Positions 9,468 through 18,665 of a DNA stretch of 64,000 bases are shown here, piece by piece; position 1 is the first letter of the stretch; the number at the start of each line of letters is the position of its first letter. A program made the position numbers and the translations under genes. Source of the stretch: Roseivirga seohaensis. GTDB taxonomy: Bacteria > Bacteroidota > Bacteroidia > Cytophagales > Cyclobacteriaceae. The DNA lies in the NCBI RefSeq assembly GCF_001592945.1, contig NZ_LRPB01000034.1, positions 248,001 through 312,000 on the forward strand, in the 5' to 3' direction. A model generated the notes under the pieces. That model was not told where the DNA came from. It was given only the letters and a program-made list of their open reading frames with translations, and made no database searches.

Positions 9468-9532
9468 AAATATATTTTATGCATAACATAACAAATATAA
9501 ATAAAAACTTATGAATTGGATTTATAAACTTT
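9466..9532. promoter_or_regulatory. LysR/dab divergent control region with candidate LTTR boxes
   Basis: Three AT-rich dyads of T-N11-A type lie between the divergent genes: ATAAA-N5-TTTAT (9466-9480, touching the LysR start), TTATGCATAA (9478-9487) and TTAT-N11-ATAA (9509-9527). A -7-like TAAACTTTG (9524-9532) then precedes the first gene of the dab operon. The dyads are visible in sequence; their binding by the LysR protein is inferred. Confidence 0.45.
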
Positions 9533-9556
9533 GCCAAACATTAAAACACAAAGAAC

Positions 9557-9862
9557 ATGCAGTCAATAGAAATTAAAGAAACTATGAGCTTACTGAACAA
9601 GCAATTTGAACTAGTAAGAGGAGAATTTTCTCCTGAAGATGCTCAAGATATTCTGAACCACTTAATCACAAAAAAAATCAACTTTCATAAACTAAAGAAT
9701 TTTAGTCATGAAATACGATATGGAAAGCCTGATGAGAATTCATTAAAAAGAATTAATGAATTAAAGACAGCCAAGGCTGAGCTTATTGCTTGGATTGATT
9801 GCGCTAAGATGGAAGAAAAAAATCTACAGGTTAACTCTTCAGTTTCAATAGAGCTGTTGTAA
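9557..9862 (+). CDS. Small conserved-looking protein opening the dab operon
   Basis: This protein of 101 residues is charged, mostly helical and has no signal peptide or membrane segment. It contains FSPEDAQDILNHLITKKINFHKLKNFS and a Leu/Lys-rich helix, and resembles no enzyme I recognise. It begins 89 bases from the LysR start and ends 26 bases before dabB, so it is probably co-transcribed with the carbon-uptake genes. It could be a small accessory or regulatory subunit of the DAB complex; that is inference from position only. The reading frame has normal codon use for the region. Confidence 0.6.
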   Translation: MQSIEIKETMSLLNKQFELVRGEFSPEDAQDILNHLITKKINFHKLKNFSHEIRYGKPDENSLKRINELKTAKAELIAWIDCAKMEEKNLQVNSSVSIELL

Positions 9863-9888
9863 AACTTTGTTAGCCAATTCTAATTAGC

Positions 9889-11568
9889 ATGACAGTTCAA
9901 TACATCGTAAACGTTGTTTATCTATCTCCTTTAGCATTTTTGGCTACAGCCCTGCTATCGTATTTCCAGCCAGGTCTACGCCCAAAACATGTAAAAAGTA
10001 TAGCTACGGCAGCTACGATTTTCAGCATATTAATTGCCGCGATAAGCGGTGTATTTATATCACAACACCCCTTGATAGAATCTACATTCTTTGGTTATAA
10101 GCAATTTGGTCTGAGCCTGAGGTTAGATTCAGTAAGTGTATTAATGTTTTCAATGATTGCTCTATTGAGCTTTATCATTCTACGTTTTAGTAAAAACTAT
10201 TTAGATGGAGATGTCCGTCAAGGTGCATTTATTGGCCGCTTAGCTGCAACTATCGCGGCAGTGCAACTTTTGGTTTTATCTGGTAACGTAGCATTACTCT
10301 TACTTGCTTGGGTTTTCACAAGTATATCACTTCATAGATTATTAGTGTTTTACCACGAGCGACCAGGAGCTATTATTGCTGCACGCAAAAAGTTCTTGGT
10401 GGCTCGCTTAGGTGATGTTTCCCTACTCGGTGCATTAATAGCTTTATACCTTCATTTCGACACTGGCAATTTAGAAGTCATTTTTCAGCAATTAAAAATA
10501 ACTTCTATATCAGAATTCACCAGTTCCAATTTAGAAGTTGCGGCTATTCTGCTAGTTATAGCAGCACTCTTAAAATCTGCACAATTCCCGACTCATGGTT
10601 GGTTAATTGAGGTAATGGAAACCCCTACTCCTGTTTCAGCATTGCTCCATGCAGGTTTATTGAATGCCGGGCCATTTCTTATCATCAGAATGGCATACGT
10701 AATAGAGTCTAGTGCTTTTGCACCACTGGCACTTATTGCCATAGGCGGATTTACAGCACTATTTGCTTCAGTTGCTTTTCTAACACAAACTTCCGTTAAA
10801 ACTGCCCTTGCGTACTCCAGTATCGCTCATATGGGGTTCAGTTTGATGACCTGTGGCATGGGGGTATACTCTGCAGCAATGCTTCACTTAGTAGCACATT
10901 CATTTTACAAAGCACACTCATTTTTGTCATCAGGTAGTGCGATCGATATAATAAGAGCTGCCAAAGTTTCTGATGCTATACGAACAAAAAATCCATTCCG
11001 AATTGTGCTCGGTATATTATTAGGGCTTGGAGTTTACGCAGGTTCGGCCCTACTATGGGGCATTAACTCAGAAAACGAAACCGCGCTTTTAGGCATTGGA
11101 AGCATTATTGCGCTTGGGCTTTCAAGGTTATTCACAAGTGCCTTAGATTCATCAGGCAGTATTAAATTACTGTTTCGCGCAGCCTTACTTTCGCTTTTGG
11201 TCGCTTTAGCCTTCTTCACACTCGAAGCCGGATCTCATGAGCTACTTTCCGCTCAATTACCTGAATTAAGTAAACCCAACTTTAGCACATTAGCTCTAAT
11301 GGTAATTATTCTAATTGCCTTTTCCGCCACTGTATTTATACAAATTATTGCTCCTTCGCAAACCTCATCATTCTTTTTCAAGGCTTTGGCTATTCATTTC
11401 AGAAATGGTTTTTACTTAAATACCCTGTTTGACAATACCGTTCGAGCACTTTATACATATGGTTCTGAGAAAAAACCAGCAGTTGTAAATAGCTCAGAAT
11501 GTTTTGAGAAGAATATCTTGACAAGTACTGTTCAATTAGAAAACCAACCCATTGCAGCAAATAACTAA
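9889..11568 (+). CDS. dabB: DabB, proton-conducting membrane subunit of the DAB inorganic carbon pump
   Basis: This 559-residue integral membrane protein of the complex I NuoL/MrpA antiporter fold has about a dozen or more hydrophobic helices. The central Proton_antipo_M region contains LLKSAQFPTHGWL (Lys229, His236) and TPVSALLHAGLLNAG. In DAB complexes this subunit couples cation (probably proton) flow to CO2 hydration by DabA, trapping bicarbonate in the cytoplasm. The pairing with dabA directly downstream and the absence of other complex I or Mrp genes settle the choice of DabB over NuoL. It is the second gene of a three-gene operon. Confidence 0.92.
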   Translation: MTVQYIVNVVYLSPLAFLATALLSYFQPGLRPKHVKSIATAATIFSILIAAISGVFISQHPLIESTFFGYKQFGLSLRLDSVSVLMFSMIALLSFIILRFSKNYLDGDVRQGAFIGRLAATIAAVQLLVLSGNVALLLLAWVFTSISLHRLLVFYHERPGAIIAARKKFLVARLGDVSLLGALIALYLHFDTGNLEVIFQQLKITSISEFTSSNLEVAAILLVIAALLKSAQFPTHGWLIEVMETPTPVSALLHAGLLNAGPFLIIRMAYVIESSAFAPLALIAIGGFTALFASVAFLTQTSVKTALAYSSIAHMGFSLMTCGMGVYSAAMLHLVAHSFYKAHSFLSSGSAIDIIRAAKVSDAIRTKNPFRIVLGILLGLGVYAGSALLWGINSENETALLGIGSIIALGLSRLFTSALDSSGSIKLLFRAALLSLLVALAFFTLEAGSHELLSAQLPELSKPNFSTLALMVIILIAFSATVFIQIIAPSQTSSFFFKALAIHFRNGFYLNTLFDNTVRALYTYGSEKKPAVVNSSECFEKNILTSTVQLENQPIAANN

Positions 11569-11602
11569 TAAGAAGCGTTTCCTTAACCCTATAAAGGGCA
11601 AA

Positions 11603-14113
11603 ATGAAAAATACGAATCATAGAGTTTCTTATTTCTTGGAAAATGTAAAACCTGATCAGACTCAGTTTTTAGAACTATTAAGAAAAGTCTGCAAAAAAAT
11701 TGCTCCGGTATGGCCATTAGAAAATTTTGTGGCGGTAAATCCCTTCTTAGGTCATACCCATAAACCATTTGAACAAGTAGCTCAAGAGTTAGCTGCAGCT
11801 GGGGGTATTCAAATGACTTTGCCCGCTTCATTCTACTTACAAAAACTAGAAGAAGGGGAATTATTGAAGGAAGACATCGCCCTTGTTTTACGCAAAAAGA
11901 ATTACAACACAAATGTGGATGCGTTTATAGAAAACGTAGCTAGCGAAGTGCACAAAAGCATTGAAATAACAGCAATCGCCACGGTAATCGATGTAGCCAG
12001 TGATATAACGAAAAAAGATTGGAACCGATTTGTAACCACAAGAATTTCCACTTGGGCTGCTTCTTACTTCGACAAAGGTCAAGCCAGATGGGTAGCAGCT
12101 AACAAAAATGAAGGCATATTTTCAGCATGGAAATTTGAGGCAGAAATTGATAGAACAACAGAGCTCAGCGGCTTAAAGAATTTCAGAAAACTAGTCAACT
12201 CTATTCCTGAAAACCCTTTAGAAGCGATTAAATGGGCGTTCAAAAAACTCAATGTTGTAGAAAACGAATCTGCTCTTTATCTCCATCGGCTATTGTTAAG
12301 AGTGGGCGGTTGGGCAGCTTTTGCCGCAAAACAAGACTGGGACAGTGAATTATACGGAGGAAAAGACGGAAAGCTCATCGAGTTTTTAGCTGTACTGGTG
12401 TGCTGGGAAGCCTGTTTATTTGAAAGTTTAAGTAGCCCTGAATTGAAGAGAAAATGGAAAGAAACACGTGAAATCCTAACCCTAAATCAAGTAGAAAAGA
12501 GGCTTAATTTAGACGTTGCACACAACTTAATCTTGCAAGAGGCTTTCGATTTAGCTACTCAACGTAAGCTGATTAGTAAATTTGAAAAGAAAAAAACAAC
12601 TAAGATTATCAAGAAAGAACGGGCCAGTGCTCAAGCTATTTTCTGCATAGATGTACGTTCCGAGATTTACCGCAGAAATTTAGAATGCGTGGACCAAACT
12701 ATTGAAACCCTTGGGTTTGCAGGCTTCTTTGCTTTCCCAATTAAACATATACCCATTGGCCATAGTGAAGGCGAAGCACAGTGCCCTGTATTATTGGCAC
12801 CTGGCCCAAAGATTATGGATCAAATGGAAAATGAAAAGACACATGCGGAAGTGTTAAAAAAGCGCATACTCACTAAACAATTACAGCAAGTTTGGAAATC
12901 GTTCAAGTCAGGAGCAATATCCTGTTTCAGTTTTGTTAGCCCCATCGGAATTTCATATCTACCAAAGCTTTTTATTGATTCATTCGGACTTACTCGACCA
13001 GTACCTCAACCAGATAAAATTGGTTTCTCAAAAACAAATTATCTAAAAAAGAAAATCAACATTAATGAACAAAAAATCAATAATGAAACCTATGGTATTT
13101 CTTTAGAAAAGCAAATTGAAATGGGGAAAAACGCCCTTACAGCTATGTCGCTCACCAGTAACTTTGCCAAATTTGTGCTCATTGTAGGGCATGGGTCTAA
13201 CATGGTGAACAACCCGCATGCTACTGGGTATGATTGTGGTGCATGCGGAGGCCACACGGGTGAAGCAAATGCACGTGTGGTGGCGGCAGTACTTAATAGT
13301 AAAGAGGTGCGAACAGGTTTGCAAAAAGAAAACATTCTTATTCCTTTTGACACTGTTTTTCTAGCCTGCTTACACGATACGACCACCGATGACCTGACTA
13401 TTTTCAACGAGCAGGACGTGGCCTTATCACAAACAAAAGATTTAGAGTTACTAAAAGAATCGCTAAGCATGGCCGGTAAAGCAACACGCACAGAGCGATT
13501 ATTGCGATTTTCGGACAGCAAAAAAAATAATACAGACCGATCCGTATTAGTACGGAGCTCTGATTGGTCGCAAGTAAGACCTGAGTGGGGACTTGCCGGT
13601 TGTTCAGCTTTTGTGGTTGCACCTCGCCAAAGAACAATGGACTTAAATCTTGAAGGTAAAGCCTTTTTACATTCATATGATTGGACAAAGGATGAAAATT
13701 TCGAGGTACTTGAGTTAATAATGACCGCTCCAATGGTAGTCACCAGTTGGATAAATCTACAATACTACGGTTCAGTGGTCGACAATAAAAATTATGGTTC
13801 GGGCAACAAAACCTTGCACAACGTAACATCAGGCTTGGGAGTTTTAGAAGGATACTCTGGCGACTTGCGTGTTGGTTTACCCCTGCAAGCCTTGCACGAT
13901 GGAGAGCGATTTCAACACGAACCACAGAAACTAAATGTTGTTATTGAAGCCCCTATCGAAGCCATCAATTCAATTCTTGAAAAACATCGCGCTATTAGAG
14001 ATTTGTGCGACAACGGCTGGTTGTTTTTAATGACCCTAGACAAAACAGGAAATATTTCACACCGGTATTGCGGAAATTTTACTTGGGAAAAGTTAGAAAA
14101 GCTTGCTGCTTAA
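11603..14113 (+). CDS. dabA: DabA (DUF2309), zinc carbonic-anhydrase-like subunit
   Basis: The 836-residue protein (DUF2309/UPF0753) is predicted to be cytoplasmic and bound to DabB. The zinc site known from the Halothiobacillus protein is complete here: Cys348 and Asp350 (FCIDVRSE), His530 (VGHGSN) and Cys545 (YDCGACGG), with the same 15-residue His-to-Cys spacing. DabA is thought to hydrate CO2 one way, driven by the ion gradient through DabB. ATG 11603 (after AAAGGGC, 34 bases beyond the dabB stop) is preferred; an in-frame ATG at 11552 would overlap dabB by 17 bases and add 17 residues not typical of the family. Confidence 0.93.
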   Translation: MKNTNHRVSYFLENVKPDQTQFLELLRKVCKKIAPVWPLENFVAVNPFLGHTHKPFEQVAQELAAAGGIQMTLPASFYLQKLEEGELLKEDIALVLRKKNYNTNVDAFIENVASEVHKSIEITAIATVIDVASDITKKDWNRFVTTRISTWAASYFDKGQARWVAANKNEGIFSAWKFEAEIDRTTELSGLKNFRKLVNSIPENPLEAIKWAFKKLNVVENESALYLHRLLLRVGGWAAFAAKQDWDSELYGGKDGKLIEFLAVLVCWEACLFESLSSPELKRKWKETREILTLNQVEKRLNLDVAHNLILQEAFDLATQRKLISKFEKKKTTKIIKKERASAQAIFCIDVRSEIYRRNLECVDQTIETLGFAGFFAFPIKHIPIGHSEGEAQCPVLLAPGPKIMDQMENEKTHAEVLKKRILTKQLQQVWKSFKSGAISCFSFVSPIGISYLPKLFIDSFGLTRPVPQPDKIGFSKTNYLKKKININEQKINNETYGISLEKQIEMGKNALTAMSLTSNFAKFVLIVGHGSNMVNNPHATGYDCGACGGHTGEANARVVAAVLNSKEVRTGLQKENILIPFDTVFLACLHDTTTDDLTIFNEQDVALSQTKDLELLKESLSMAGKATRTERLLRFSDSKKNNTDRSVLVRSSDWSQVRPEWGLAGCSAFVVAPRQRTMDLNLEGKAFLHSYDWTKDENFEVLELIMTAPMVVTSWINLQYYGSVVDNKNYGSGNKTLHNVTSGLGVLEGYSGDLRVGLPLQALHDGERFQHEPQKLNVVIEAPIEAINSILEKHRAIRDLCDNGWLFLMTLDKTGNISHRYCGNFTWEKLEKLAA

Positions 14114-14269
14114 GATTGTTCTTTAAAGCCCACTTTTTCATAATTTCCGAAACTAGAGAAAAGAAGGCCAACAATCCTTAGAGACCACTTTCAATCAAAT
14201 CTTAATCTTGCTAGATTGTTCTCAAATTATTGGGTAAAGAAAACCCTTAACTCTGGTCAAGTGATTTAA

Positions 14270-15238
14270 ATGAAAGCGTTTACAAAACTCAAATACGGTG
14301 GTCCCGAAGTTCTTCAATTAGAGGAAATAGAAAAACCAACAATAAAAGAAGGTCATATCTTAGTCCGTGTTCTGGCAAATTCTGCCAACCCAGCCGATTG
14401 GCATATATTAAGAGGCAAACCTTTTTTTGCACGATTCACATTCGGACTGCTAAAACCAAAAGATAAAGTGTTGGGCGCTGACTTTTCTGGTATTGTAGAA
14501 GAGGTGGGTAGTAATGTAAGTCGTTTTAAGGTAGGTGACCATGTATTCGGAGAGAAAACGCTAGGAGGTGCATTCGCGGAGTACATTTGCGTATCGGATG
14601 CGGTTTGTGCGAAAATGCCTAAAGAAATTGACTTCCCTAAAATGGCAGCTGTGCCAATAGCTGGTTTAACAGCTTTACAAGCCCTTATCACGCATGGTCA
14701 ACTTAAAGCAGGAGAATCGGTTTTAATTAACGGTTCTTCTGGTGGCGTTGGCCATTTTGCAGTTCAAATTGCTAAAGCCTATGGCGCTCAAGTAACGGCA
14801 GTGTGCTCAAGTAAAAGTGCCGAATTCGTGAAGTCATTAGGCGCTGATAAAGTCATAGCATATGATCAAGTGGATATTCATCAGTATAAAGCCAAATACG
14901 ATTTAGTTGTAGATACACATGGCAACCTTACACTCAAAGACTATAAACGATTAGGACAAAGAGGAGTAGTTGTAGGCTTTACTAATATGAATCACATGAT
15001 CTCACTTCTGTTGAGTTCGGCATTTAGCAAATTTAAGCTAAGCCAATTTACCGCTAGTCCAAACCCATTCGATTTAGAAAAACTAGCTTCTCTTATTCAA
15101 ACAGGAAGTATTCGGCCACATATAGAAAAAACTTACCCGTACCATAAAATCCCGGAAGCAATCGGCTATATTGAAGCCATGCGCACCAAAGGAAAAGTGG
15201 TCATGATTTGGCAAGATGGCGGTGATAAATTAAACTAA
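14270..15238 (+). CDS. NAD(P)-dependent alcohol dehydrogenase / quinone oxidoreductase family
   Basis: This 322-residue medium-chain dehydrogenase/reductase has an N-terminal GroES-like domain (1-120; GADFSGIVEEVGSNVSRFKVGDHVFGE) and a C-terminal Rossmann domain with NGSSGGVGHFAVQIAKAYGA (150s) binding NADP(H). The Cys/His ligands of the zinc-containing branch are not evident, so it belongs with the zeta-crystallin/RTN4IP1-type quinone reductases that reduce quinones or enones. It is 156 bases downstream of dabA, with no obvious terminator between; it is probably independent because that gap is long. Confidence 0.85.
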   Translation: MKAFTKLKYGGPEVLQLEEIEKPTIKEGHILVRVLANSANPADWHILRGKPFFARFTFGLLKPKDKVLGADFSGIVEEVGSNVSRFKVGDHVFGEKTLGGAFAEYICVSDAVCAKMPKEIDFPKMAAVPIAGLTALQALITHGQLKAGESVLINGSSGGVGHFAVQIAKAYGAQVTAVCSSKSAEFVKSLGADKVIAYDQVDIHQYKAKYDLVVDTHGNLTLKDYKRLGQRGVVVGFTNMNHMISLLLSSAFSKFKLSQFTASPNPFDLEKLASLIQTGSIRPHIEKTYPYHKIPEAIGYIEAMRTKGKVVMIWQDGGDKLN

Positions 15239-15284
15239 AATTGCTAACCACTTATGCTAACCAAAAAAACTTTTACTTTAAAAA

Positions 15285-15707
15285 ATGAAGAACCTCATTA
15301 GCTTCAAAGTAGCCACAAACCTAAGTCTGGTAATATTCAGCCTACTGGCTCTTTTTCATTTGGCTATCATCATTGGTATCGTTCTTTTCCACTACGCGCC
15401 TATTGAGTTTTTATGGGGTGGAAGAATGGAAACAAAAAACCAACTCTTGGGCTTCGAGTTTATATCATTTTTCGTAACGACTCTATCCATCATGGCAGTG
15501 CTCATTCACTCAAACCGCACAAAAGCCCCAAAGCTCAAAAATACTGCCCGAATTTGCCTCTGGGTTTTATTCATAATATTTGTACTCAACACTTTAGGAA
15601 ATGCCCTTGCTGAAACCTCTTTCGAGAAATCATTTTCCATTGTAACCGCCATTCTCGCCATACTTTGTTTACGCCAAGCCATTGAAAGCAGAAAAAATGA
15701 TCAGTGA
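15285..15707 (+). CDS. Four-helix integral membrane protein of unknown function
   Basis: The 140-residue product is almost wholly hydrophobic, with four predicted transmembrane helices (about residues 9-32, 49-68, 82-102, 108-124) and short basic loops. No catalytic motif or family signature was recognised; similar small four-helix proteins are frequent in Bacteroidota. It overlaps the start of the next gene by 11 bases, and the following one overlaps by 4, so 15285-16679 reads as a small operon. Confidence 0.65.
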   Translation: MKNLISFKVATNLSLVIFSLLALFHLAIIIGIVLFHYAPIEFLWGGRMETKNQLLGFEFISFFVTTLSIMAVLIHSNRTKAPKLKNTARICLWVLFIIFVLNTLGNALAETSFEKSFSIVTAILAILCLRQAIESRKNDQ

Positions 15708-16065
15708 TTTTGATAGTTATTACCTAGACAAAGAAGAACCGAACAAAAGCTGTTTACTGGCTTTACGAAGCCTTATCCTGAATCAGGACGATGAAGTAAC
15801 CGAAACCAAAAAGTATGGAATGCCTTGCTTCTGCTTCAAGAAGAAAATGTTTTGCTATTTGTGGACAGATAAAAAAACAGACGAACCCTACATTCTTTTT
15901 GTGGAAGGAAAATTATTAGATCACCCAAAGTTAGAAACCGGCACAAGGTCTAGAATGAAGATTTTCAGGGTAAACCCCAATGCAGATTTACCCAAAAACA
16001 CCATAGAAATGCTTCTTCAGAGCGCGCTGGATTTATACAGAAAAGGAATAATCAAAATCAAATGA
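15697..16065 (+). CDS. DUF1801 (YdhG-like) domain protein
   Basis: This 122-residue cytoplasmic protein has the DUF1801 pattern: an N-terminal helix with LRSLILNQDDEVTETKKYGMPCF, a central strand pair (FCYLWTDKK, YILFVEGKLL) and a C-terminal helix. Members resemble the frataxin/iron-chaperone-like YdhG fold; no enzymatic role is established. The ATG at 15697 is preferred over an in-frame one at 15682, because its product starts like other members and it has an A-rich leader. The gene sits inside a set of overlapping genes. Confidence 0.75.
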   Translation: MISDFDSYYLDKEEPNKSCLLALRSLILNQDDEVTETKKYGMPCFCFKKKMFCYLWTDKKTDEPYILFVEGKLLDHPKLETGTRSRMKIFRVNPNADLPKNTIEMLLQSALDLYRKGIIKIK

Positions 16066-16679
16066 AATTTAATCAGCCTGCCTACCCTACTGTCTATTTC
16101 AGTGAAAACATTTGGATCACATGCCCGAAATGTACAGAACCTGCTTTGGTCAATTCCCAACCTAGGAAGTACAGTATTCCATTTCCCTTAAATCATCAAT
16201 CGAAATGCACTTGTGGTTACTGCGGCTTTCATCAATCAGGAAATGACCAATGGGCTGGCCATCTGCAAGGTTTTGTAAATCAAAGCTGTGGCCATTGCGG
16301 AACTAAAGTTTGTCATTCTACAGAACCCACCAAAAAACCTTATCCAAACACAAAAGTTACTTGCGAAACCTGTCAACAAACAAGAGAATATGAGATTGCA
16401 TGGTACCGGTACATATCTAATAAACCCACCGACCCCTATTTTGGCTTCGACCTTTGGCTTCAAACTGATGTGAAAGATAACGTACTATGGCTCTATAACC
16501 TAGAACACCTCACCTACTTAAGGGACTATGTGAGTTCCAAATTAAGAGAAGACAACAGCAGACATAAATACTCCATGATTACCAACCTTCCACAATGGGT
16601 GAAATCCTCTAAAAATCGTGATTTGATTGTAAAGAAACTGAATAAGTTGGAGGAAGAGTTTATAAAAAGAATTGATTGA
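16062..16679 (+). CDS. Zinc-ribbon-containing hypothetical protein
   Basis: The 205-residue cytoplasmic protein has two paired-cysteine zinc-ribbon-like units in its first half: CPKC (about 20) with CTCGYC (about 49), and CGHC (about 76) with CETC (about 100). The C-terminal half is helical with YLRDYVSSKLRED and a Lys-rich tail. Such proteins are often annotated only as zinc-ribbon hypotheticals; nucleic-acid or protein binding is plausible. It overlaps the DUF1801 gene by 4 bases (ATGA), which implies translational coupling. Confidence 0.7.
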   Translation: MKFNQPAYPTVYFSENIWITCPKCTEPALVNSQPRKYSIPFPLNHQSKCTCGYCGFHQSGNDQWAGHLQGFVNQSCGHCGTKVCHSTEPTKKPYPNTKVTCETCQQTREYEIAWYRYISNKPTDPYFGFDLWLQTDVKDNVLWLYNLEHLTYLRDYVSSKLREDNSRHKYSMITNLPQWVKSSKNRDLIVKKLNKLEEEFIKRID

Positions 16680-16733
16680 CTCTAAAAATTAGGAATTATA
16701 TTTCTATTTTAGAATCGGTTAATCAAATTCATC

Positions 16734-17597
16734 ATGAAAAGAAAAGTAGCCATACTATTCACATATACTCTATTCATAATCAATAGTGTCCATGGGCAAA
16801 ATCCACTCTACAATCTTAACAGTCTTCCCTTAACAGATAAAGAGGTTAAAGCTCCAGTATTCGATACTTTTTCGAAATATTTTTTCAAAATTGACTCTAC
16901 CAAAAACAATTTGTTTATTCAAGACATAAGGCAGTCAAAACAGGGTGAAATTCATTTCTACCAATGGTTAAATGAAATTCCTCTTGAAGAGTTAAACTCC
17001 AATAGTTTTCAAGTCAAAAAACAAGACAACCTCATTTCGCTTGAAATCAATAGTTCTTCTAGTATCCTCAACTATATGTTTCAAGAAGAGCAAACTATTT
17101 CGGTAGCAACCTTTGCTAGAAAGTTAGAACTGGGGCCTTGGGATTATACTGAAGCCCTTTATAGTGAGATGATAAAAACTGTTGAAGCTATTTCAACACT
17201 GCTTCCAAATGAGAAGACACAAGCCGATATCAAAAAAGATAAAGAGAATAGTGGCTTCAAATACATTGCATCAAAAATTCAGGCCATGAATCCTGCAATT
17301 GCCAAAGATTCAACTATTGGTAACGGGTACTATTTCAAACAAATAGTTAATGATGACGGCTCAATGATTAACCCTGATATCGTTAAGAAGATTAAGAAAG
17401 TGTTGAAGTCTGAAAAAATAGATATTAAAGCTCCATTACCCATAATCATATATGCTACCAATCAGGGAGTAATTGAGTCAATCATTTGCCTTAACCACCC
17501 CTCAGAGCAGTATGTCAATATTGACATTTCCAAGTTCGAACCTATTGAGATTAGGAACAGTAATCATCCAACTAAGTACACATTCTTAATCAAATAG
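16734..17597 (+). CDS. Secreted hypothetical protein
   Basis: The 287-residue product has a Sec signal peptide (MKRKVAILFTYTLFIINSVHGQ, cleavage about residue 21) and no lipobox. The mature part is soluble and Lys/Ile/Asn-rich, with several short beta segments, and ends in a strand-rich region (NIDISKFEPIEIR). I recognise no family. Nothing in the neighbourhood points to a role; it is followed by the convergent xdhC gene 27 bases on. The AT-rich composition is a little above that of the neighbours. Confidence 0.6.
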   Translation: MKRKVAILFTYTLFIINSVHGQNPLYNLNSLPLTDKEVKAPVFDTFSKYFFKIDSTKNNLFIQDIRQSKQGEIHFYQWLNEIPLEELNSNSFQVKKQDNLISLEINSSSSILNYMFQEEQTISVATFARKLELGPWDYTEALYSEMIKTVEAISTLLPNEKTQADIKKDKENSGFKYIASKIQAMNPAIAKDSTIGNGYYFKQIVNDDGSMINPDIVKKIKKVLKSEKIDIKAPLPIIIYATNQGVIESIICLNHPSEQYVNIDISKFEPIEIRNSNHPTKYTFLIK

Positions 17598-17624
17598 AAA
17601 TTTCAATGCGTTTTAGGGTAATTC

Positions 17625-18629
17625 TTACCTGCCACCATTCTTCACTTTAATCACCTCTCCCATTACACTCAAAGCAATTTCTCGGGGTAATTTGGAGCCA
17701 ATATCAATCCCTATGGGTGCATGAATACCATCAATTTCTTCGGAACTAAACCCATATTCCTTTAATCTTTCAATACGCTTGGCGTGCGTTTTCCGGCTGC
17801 CTAAAGCACCGATATAAGCCACCTTAGATTTTAGCAAAATCTTCAAAGCCTCGTCATCTATTTTCGGGTCGTGAGAAAGAATTACGGCATAAGTGTTCTT
17901 ATCCAATTTTAAGTTGGGCAACACTTCCTGAGGCCATTGTATATGGATGGTTTGAGGTTTTTCTTTATACTGAGTTTTGCTTGCAAAAGTAGCCCTTGGG
18001 TCAATCATTAATGTTTCGAAACCAAACATATGCGCCAACTCCGTCAGCTCTACGGTAATATGTGCCGAACCAATTAGTAACATGACCGGCCTTTTCGAAA
18101 ACACCTGAACGAAATGATTCCCTGAGCTTAACACTTTGCTGTCTCCTTCATAAAAAGCTTGCTCCAATTCAGGCAAAAGGGATTTTTCAAAGGCAGCTCC
18201 AATGCTTTCTCCATTGGCTTTTACGATGGAATACTGAGGGTTTTCTTCCAAAGTAGATAAAAGCATAAAGCCTTCATCTTGCTTTAAAAGCTCATCCATG
18301 TCATTCCAAATTTCTTTAGGGTAAAAAGGTTGAACAAATACATCCAATGCCCCACCGCAGCTCAAACCTACTTCCCAAGCATCAGCATCGGAAATACCAA
18401 AATGAAGCACTTCAGCCTTCTGACTTTTAATAATTTCGAGTGCTTTTTTCACTACAGCACCTTCCACGCAACCGCCACTCACAGAACCTGTCATTTCTCC
18501 GTTTTCGGAAATAATCAAGGCAGAGCCCACTGGTCTTGGCGAACTTTTCCATGTATTGATTACCGAAGCTATGGCAAGAGTTTGCCCTTCTCTATTTAAT
18601 TTGCGTATACTTGAAACTATATCAATCAT
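17625..18629 (-). CDS. xdhC: XdhC/CoxI family molybdenum-cofactor insertion protein
   Basis: This 334-residue cytoplasmic protein has an N-terminal XdhC/CoxI domain with the conserved GSVSGGCVEGAV motif (about 48-59) and a C-terminal Rossmann-like domain beginning MLLIGSAHITVELTEL (about 180) with GALGSRKTHAKR. XdhC proteins receive molybdenum cofactor, support its sulfuration and hand it to xanthine-dehydrogenase-type enzymes. Its place back to back with moaA (36 bases) agrees with that. No xanthine dehydrogenase or CoxL-type client is in the window, so the enzyme it serves must be elsewhere. Confidence 0.9.
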   Translation of the reverse strand: MIDIVSSIRKLNREGQTLAIASVINTWKSSPRPVGSALIISENGEMTGSVSGGCVEGAVVKKALEIIKSQKAEVLHFGISDADAWEVGLSCGGALDVFVQPFYPKEIWNDMDELLKQDEGFMLLSTLEENPQYSIVKANGESIGAAFEKSLLPELEQAFYEGDSKVLSSGNHFVQVFSKRPVMLLIGSAHITVELTELAHMFGFETLMIDPRATFASKTQYKEKPQTIHIQWPQEVLPNLKLDKNTYAVILSHDPKIDDEALKILLKSKVAYIGALGSRKTHAKRIERLKEYGFSSEEIDGIHAPIGIDIGSKLPREIALSVMGEVIKVKNGGR

Positions 18630-18665
18630 TGCTGGCCATTATTCACCCTAAAAACGAAGATACAC

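Noticed and set aside
13090-13743. 217-codon reading frame on the minus strand inside dabA
   Set aside because: It is antisense to the conserved zinc-site region of DabA; its length comes from the codon pattern of the real gene.
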